A stretch of DNA of 64,000 nucleotides from Rhodococcus sp. B7740 (lineage in GTDB: Bacteria; Actinomycetota; Actinomycetes; Mycobacteriales; Mycobacteriaceae). The notes below the pieces were generated by a model. The model saw only the letters and a list, made by a program, of their open reading frames with translations, was not told the DNA's origin and did not search any database. Positions within the stretch are counted from its first letter, which is position 1, and the number at the start of each line of letters is the position of its first letter. Of this stretch, positions 59,566 through 64,000 are shown piece by piece. The stretch is from NCBI RefSeq assembly GCF_000954115.1, contig NZ_CP010797.1, forward strand, positions 1,922,001-1,986,000. Direction: 5' to 3'. A program made the position numbers and the translations under genes.

Positions 59566-60456
59566 GTGGCCAATGGGCACCCCGAGCACCCGTCGATCTC
59601 GGTGATCATTCCGGTGAGCTCGCTCGATCCCCTGCTCGACGCGCAGTTGCAGGCATTGGCGGAGCAGGATTCCGATTATCGGTTCGATGTGCTGATTTCG
59701 GACAATGCCGGTGACGGACGAGTCGGCGATCACGTGTCCTCGCACCCCCTACGGGATCGACTGCAGTTGACCTGTGTCGACGCATCCCAGCAGGTCGGCG
59801 CGGCGCATGCCCGCAATCGCGGTGCCGAGAACGCCTCCGGTGAGCTGTTGATGTTCTGCGATGCGGACGACGTGGTGCATCCGTCGTGGCTACGAACCCT
59901 CGCCGAGCTGGCCAGGTCGTTCGACGTAGCCGGTACCGCGGTGGAGACGTACACGTTGAACAGTGCGCAGGCGTTGTCCTGGACTCCGACCACACCGCCG
60001 GAGGATCAGGGTCGCACCGATTTCCTGCCCTTCGCCATCGGTGCCAGCATGGCCTGCTGGGCGTCGGTTTATCGCGATGTCGGTGGCATGGACAACCGGT
60101 TCCGGGCCAGCCAGGACGTGGAATTCTGCTGGCGCGCACAATTGGCCGGCTACACCCTCGGCTTCAGCACCGAGGCTGTCGTCGCCTATCGGCTCCGAGC
60201 CGAGCTCCGGCCCATGCTGCGACAATCGTTTCGGCTCGGCTTCGGCTTCGCCAAACTGCGCGGAATCTATCGGACGCAGGGGTGCCCGGCCATGAGGGTC
60301 CGTACCGTCGCCTCGTGGTGGACCGCCCTACTGGTTCGCAATCCGCTTCTGCCGACCTCGTGGACCGGATTGGCCCGTGGTCATTGGGCGAGGGCCCTGT
60401 TCATCCGGGTCGGCGAAGTTCGCGGCGGCATCGCCTATCGCGCCTTCTGTTGGTGA
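59566..60456 (+). CDS. GT2-family glycosyltransferase, paralogue B
   Basis: This 296-residue protein has ISVIIPVSSLDPLLDAQLQAL, then SDNAGDGRVGDH and the DxD-like CDADDVVHPSW. It shares [12 protein letters not shown], a 12-residue identical stretch, and [10 protein letters not shown] with the gene at 31437. The GTG at 59566 has gggaggtg six bases upstream; an ATG at 59542 is less likely. It lies just after the exporter and may glycosylate a surface polymer or the secreted product. The acceptor is unknown. Confidence 0.82.
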   Translation: MANGHPEHPSISVIIPVSSLDPLLDAQLQALAEQDSDYRFDVLISDNAGDGRVGDHVSSHPLRDRLQLTCVDASQQVGAAHARNRGAENASGELLMFCDADDVVHPSWLRTLAELARSFDVAGTAVETYTLNSAQALSWTPTTPPEDQGRTDFLPFAIGASMACWASVYRDVGGMDNRFRASQDVEFCWRAQLAGYTLGFSTEAVVAYRLRAELRPMLRQSFRLGFGFAKLRGIYRTQGCPAMRVRTVASWWTALLVRNPLLPTSWTGLARGHWARALFIRVGEVRGGIAYRAFCW

Positions 60457-60605
60457 CGTCCGACACACCCACTGGATCGCCGGGCTGCCCGGCCTGCAGT
60501 CTTGAGTCGCGCGCCTGTAACGGATGGATGACCGATGTTACGGTCGAGAACACGGAGCTGCCGAAACCGGCGGCACATCGCACGCCTTCACACGAGATCG
60601 AGGCC

Positions 60606-61544
60606 ATGTCGAACACGCTTTCCCGAGTACTGCCCACGGCGGTCGCTGCCGCCGTTGCCGGTGCCCTGTGCCTGACCGGGGCGGGAACAGCTACCGCGGC
60701 ACCCGCCTCCCCCACGGGCACCTCCGTGTCTGCCACTCCTGTCCTGGAGGGCGCGAACGACTTCGGCTGCGTGCCCAGTGCGGCGCATCCACGTCCGGTG
60801 GTTCTCGTGCACGGAACGAAGATGGATGCGTCGACGTGGAAGACGCTCGCACCGCAGTTGAAGAGCGAGGGCTACTGCGTCTTCGCGCCCAACTACGGCG
60901 GCGTCTCGCTCCTGTTCGATCCGAGCACGACCATCTGGGGTTCGGGTGATATCGCCGAGTCGGGACGGCAGATCGGTCGGTTCGTCGACGAGGTGCTTGC
61001 CGCCACCGGTGCAGAACAGGTCGATCTAGTCGGTCATTCACAGGGCGGCACGTCCTCGCGCCAGTACATGAAGTTCGACGGTGGCACCGATCCGCAGGAT
61101 CCTGCCCGCAACAAGGTGCACACTTTGGTCACCCTCGGTGCCACCAACCACGGAACGACGTTCGGCGGTCTGCAGCAGCTCTCCGAACTGCTCACCTCGC
61201 TCGGACTCCCCGGCGACGCGCTCACCCCGCTCACGTACAACATGGCCGGTGCACAGCAGTTGGTCGGCTCCACGACGTTGACGAGCCTGAACGACGGCGG
61301 AGACGTCCAACCGGGAGTCGAGTACACCGTCATCGCCACCCGCAACGACACGGTGTCGACACCTCCGGGGAACACCTTCCTCCGGTCGGGTGATCCGTCG
61401 ACGGTGCACAACGTATGGGTTCAGGACGTGTGCCCGGCCGCCACGACGTCGCACATCGGCCTCGTCACCGATCCCGCGCCGCTGTACATGGTCAAGTCGG
61501 CGCTCGACCCCGAGTACGCAGCGACCACCCCGCCACCCTGCTGA
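60606..61544 (+). CDS. Secreted alpha/beta-hydrolase lipase
   Basis: This 312-residue secreted lipase has a signal peptide with hydrophobic VLPTAVAAAVAGALCLTGAG and an ATAAPA-type cleavage site near 30. The core has PVVLVHGTKMDASTWKTLAP, then VDLVGHSQGGTSSRQYM with the catalytic serine in GHSQG. VQDVCPAATTSHIGLV near the end carries the likely catalytic histidine. Several cysteines (CVP, CVF, C-terminal CPA and C) suggest disulphides. The ATG at 60606 gives a normal signal peptide; an ATG at 60528 adds 26 residues. It converges on the NRPS. Confidence 0.85.
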   Translation: MSNTLSRVLPTAVAAAVAGALCLTGAGTATAAPASPTGTSVSATPVLEGANDFGCVPSAAHPRPVVLVHGTKMDASTWKTLAPQLKSEGYCVFAPNYGGVSLLFDPSTTIWGSGDIAESGRQIGRFVDEVLAATGAEQVDLVGHSQGGTSSRQYMKFDGGTDPQDPARNKVHTLVTLGATNHGTTFGGLQQLSELLTSLGLPGDALTPLTYNMAGAQQLVGSTTLTSLNDGGDVQPGVEYTVIATRNDTVSTPPGNTFLRSGDPSTVHNVWVQDVCPAATTSHIGLVTDPAPLYMVKSALDPEYAATTPPPC

Positions 61545-61563
61545 CACTGCACGATCCGTAGCC

Positions 61564-61601
61564 ACCGGGGCCTCGACGACATCACGTCGCGTGGCCCCGG
61601 T
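61564..61601. terminator. Terminator between lipase and NRPS genes
   Basis: accggggcc (61564-61572) pairs with ggccccggt (61593-61601), and the inner cgac/gtcg arms extend it. It lies between convergent genes and probably ends both transcripts. Confidence 0.7.
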
Positions 61602-61614
61602 CGCGTTCGAAGAC

Positions 61615-64000
61615 CTACCGGTCCAGCTCGGTCTGCAACACGGGTCCGATTTCGGCCAGTGCGGACTGCGACGCCATCTGCCAGTGTGTCGAATGCACAG
61701 GAACCACGGTGACGCCCCCGTCGACCGCGTCCTCCCACGTCGACGCCGCGACGGTTCCGGTCGGATCGTCAACGACCGACGCGAAGAGTATCGACCGCCC
61801 GACGAATGTCCGGGGCACGTACGAGTCGATCAGCTCTGCCGAACGGGCGATCCCGTCCAGTATCCCGGCGACCCGGTCGCGGGAAATCTCGTCGAACGGA
61901 GCCGGCATCGATGCCAACAGATCCGCCACGGAATCGACCGTGAGCTCGCCGATCTCGAGATCGGAGTCCGCTCCCAAGCCGAGGCCACCGAGCATCTCTC
62001 CGGCCGACACAGGACGGTCCACGACGTGGTCGGTCCTGCCCGCGACGAACGAATCCATCATGGCCAGTGTCGACACCGACTCGCCTTCACGCTGCAGTTG
62101 CACGGCCATCGCGTGAGCGATCGATCCACCCATCGACCAACCGAGCAGGTGGTACGGGCCCGACGGCTGCACGGTACGAATCCTGTCCACGAACAGGGCG
62201 GCCCACTGCTCGATCGATTCCGGCAGCGGCTCGGCACCGGAGAGGGCAGGCGACTGCAATCCGTAGATCGGACGGTCGTCGCCGAGGTACGCCGACAGTC
62301 CGCCGAAGGCCCAGGACAGCCCCACGATGGGATGGATGCAGAACAGAGGTGACGAGGAGCCACCGAGCCGAAGAGGAATCAACGTCTCCAGCCCGGTGGA
62401 GTCCGCCCCCTCGCTCGACTCCGTCGCAGCCGTCATCCGCGCGGAGAGCGAGCCCACCGACGCGTCGACGAACAACCAGTTCAGCGGTACCGGCGCGCCG
62501 CCGAGGGCTGCTCTGAGCTTGGAGACCAACTTGACCGCCAGCAACGAGTTGCCACCCAGCGCGAAGAAGTCGTCGTCCAGCCCGACGCGCTCGACGCCCA
62601 ACACTTCCGCGAACACCGCGGCGACCGATTCCTCGACCGGAGTCTGCGGAGCCCTGAACTCACGGGTTTCGAATTCCGGGGCCGGCAACGCCCGACGGTC
62701 CAGCTTCCCGGCTGCATTGAGCGGCAACGCATCGAGAACCACGAACGCCGACGGCACCATGTACGACGGCACCGCCGACCCCAATTCCGACCGCACCGCC
62801 TCGGCATCGACCTCGGCACCGACAGCAGGCACCACGTAGGCAGCCAACGACTCCCCCACCGACAACTGCACGACCACCACGACGGCCTGACTCACCGACG
62901 ACAACGCCGTCAACGCCGTCTCGATCTCCCCCAACTCGATGCGCTGCCCGCGGAACTTGACCTGAAAATCGGTGCGACCGATGTACTCGAGCCGTCCGGC
63001 ATCCATCGACCACCGGACCAGATCACCGGTGCGGTACATCCGCGCCCCCGCAGGACCGAACGGATCGGCAACGAAACGCTCCGACGACAGATCGGGCCGC
63101 GCAACATAGCCCCGAGCCAACTGCACGCCGGCGAGGTAGAGCTCACCCGGCACACCCGCGGGTACCGGATGCAGCCGCGAATCCAGAACGTGGACAGAGG
63201 TGTTCCACTCCGGCACCCCGATGCTCACCGAACCGTCCACCGCGACGTCCTCGGAGACGTCGCGATACGTGACACTCACCGCGGCCTCGGTCGGCCCGTA
63301 CAGATTGTGCACCCGCGCGTTCGACACTGCCCGGCACGCACTCACGGTCCGCGCGGGCAACGCCTCCCCGATCACGAAGATGTGCCGAAGCGAAGAGATG
63401 GACTGCGCAGCAACCGATTCGGCGAACACCGTAAGCATCGACGGCACGAAGTCCGTCACCGTCACGCCGTGACGGGCGATATCGGCCGCAACGGCCTCCA
63501 CATCACGTTGCGCGCCCGGGGCCGCCACGATCAACCGGCCCCCGGTGCGCAGCGGCAGGAAGAACCCCCACAACGACACGTCGAACGTCGTGGCAGTCTT
63601 CTGCAAGTAGACATCCGACGCGTCGAGACCGTACTCCTGCGCCATCCACTCCATCTGGTTGACGATGGCACGATGCTCCACGGCGACTCCCTTGGGCCGG
63701 CCGGTCGACCCCGAGGTGAAGAGCACGTACGCCAGATCGCCACCCACCGCCCGAGGGAAGACCAACGGCCCGCTCGGCACCGGTGGGTCCGTGATGTCGA
63801 CGACCGGAATCGCTGTCCCCGTGACGAATTCGTCCCGCGCCGTCGACAGAACGACAATCGGCGATGCCGTGTCGAGAATGTAGTCGTTACGCTCGGCGGG
63901 CTGATCCGGATCCACCGGAACGTACGCCGCACCGGATCGCAGCACGGCGTACATCCCGACCACCAGCTCGACCGATCGACGCATGGCCAACCCCACCAGC
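61615..64000 (-). CDS. NRPS terminal module, A-PCP-TE, 5' end beyond window
   Basis: About 795 codons of the end of a nonribosomal peptide synthetase are visible. Motifs in order are A3 [10 protein letters not shown] (94-103), A4 TTFDVSLW, A5 [10 protein letters not shown] near 231, A6 [15 protein letters not shown]7 [10 protein letters not shown]8 [19 protein letters not shown] and A10 [11 protein letters not shown]. The carrier [10 protein letters not shown] (Ser484) and a thioesterase with GWSMGG (Ser621) follow. Position counts run from the codon at 63996. The first part of the A domain and earlier modules lie past 64000. The TE suggests release of a linear or cyclic product. The substrate cannot be called with confidence. 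Confidence 0.95.
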   Translation of the reverse strand, partial: LVGLAMRRSVELVVGMYAVLRSGAAYVPVDPDQPAERNDYILDTASPIVVLSTARDEFVTGTAIPVVDITDPPVPSGPLVFPRAVGGDLAYVLFTSGSTGRPKGVAVEHRAIVNQMEWMAQEYGLDASDVYLQKTATTFDVSLWGFFLPLRTGGRLIVAAPGAQRDVEAVAADIARHGVTVTDFVPSMLTVFAESVAAQSISSLRHIFVIGEALPARTVSACRAVSNARVHNLYGPTEAAVSVTYRDVSEDVAVDGSVSIGVPEWNTSVHVLDSRLHPVPAGVPGELYLAGVQLARGYVARPDLSSERFVADPFGPAGARMYRTGDLVRWSMDAGRLEYIGRTDFQVKFRGQRIELGEIETALTALSSVSQAVVVVVQLSVGESLAAYVVPAVGAEVDAEAVRSELGSAVPSYMVPSAFVVLDALPLNAAGKLDRRALPAPEFETREFRAPQTPVEESVAAVFAEVLGVERVGLDDDFFALGGNSLLAVKLVSKLRAALGGAPVPLNWLFVDASVGSLSARMTAATESSEGADSTGLETLIPLRLGGSSSPLFCIHPIVGLSWAFGGLSAYLGDDRPIYGLQSPALSGAEPLPESIEQWAALFVDRIRTVQPSGPYHLLGWSMGGSIAHAMAVQLQREGESVSTLAMMDSFVAGRTDHVVDRPVSAGEMLGGLGLGADSDLEIGELTVDSVADLLASMPAPFDEISRDRVAGILDGIARSAELIDSYVPRTFVGRSILFASVVDDPTGTVAASTWEDAVDGGVTVVPVHSTHWQMASQSALAEIGPVLQTELDR

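Noticed and set aside
54814-64000. Calling the locus a chloramphenicol or corynecin cluster
   Set aside because: Only PapC/CmlI-like genes and an NRPS end are seen; aminochorismate genes and a reductase-ended CmlP-like NRPS are missing, and the NRPS here ends in a thioesterase.

Overview
The window is a high-GC actinobacterial chromosome segment that looks like Rhodococcus or a close relative in the Mycobacteriales. Gene order, the full ESX-4 type VII secretion locus next to rplM-rpsI, the zinc-binding S14/L36 paralogues, and two LLM-class flavin oxidoreductases all point there. The species is inferred from gene content, not from a database comparison. No rRNA, tRNA, CRISPR array, IS element or phage gene was seen.

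Positions 1-27254 hold cell-wall and housekeeping genes on the minus strand (alr, nnr, glmS, glmM, rpsI-rplM, truA) interleaved with an ESX-4 locus. The minus-strand ESX transcript runs eccC, an Rv3446c-like protein and two WXG100 genes, and ends at a strong hairpin. eccD-mycP run on the plus strand, eccB on minus and eccE on plus. An EspC-like protein and a 609-residue repeat-rich WXG-like protein near 5-7.4 kb look like further ESX substrates or partners. eccE is present, unlike in M. tuberculosis ESX-4, and EccD carries five 33-bp in-frame tandem repeats.

Positions 27260-53815 are the S10, spc and alpha ribosomal protein operons, read on the minus strand in the order rpsJ to rplQ as position falls. 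They are broken in three places by plus-strand cargo. A four-gene cassette at 42265-48451 (DUF559-like nuclease, winged-helix protein, double P-loop HerA-type ATPase, TerD-AIM24 fusion) separates rpsQ from rplN. A glutamine-synthetase-like gene plus an unknown gene (38415-40482) separates rpsN from rpsH. A glycosyltransferase gene separates infA from map. Candidate minus-strand promoters lie just upstream of rpsJ, rplN, rpsH, infA and rplM, so each broken piece seems to have its own promoter. Hairpin terminators bound the inserts.

Positions 54279-64000 look like the edge of a specialised-metabolite locus. A palindromic operator precedes a DUF4442 gene, a PapC/CmlC-like prephenate-type dehydrogenase and an AurF/CmlI-like di-iron N-oxygenase. 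A DrrABC-like exporter, a second glycosyltransferase paralogous to the one at 31.4 kb, a secreted lipase, and the terminal A-PCP-TE part of a minus-strand NRPS follow. Together these suggest an amino-aromatic or nitro-aromatic peptide product, but the rest of the locus lies beyond the window.

The best candidate for an undescribed system is the 42265-48451 cassette. Its first three genes overlap by ATGA stop-start junctions, and it combines nuclease, DNA-binding and translocase-like parts, as anti-phage systems do.
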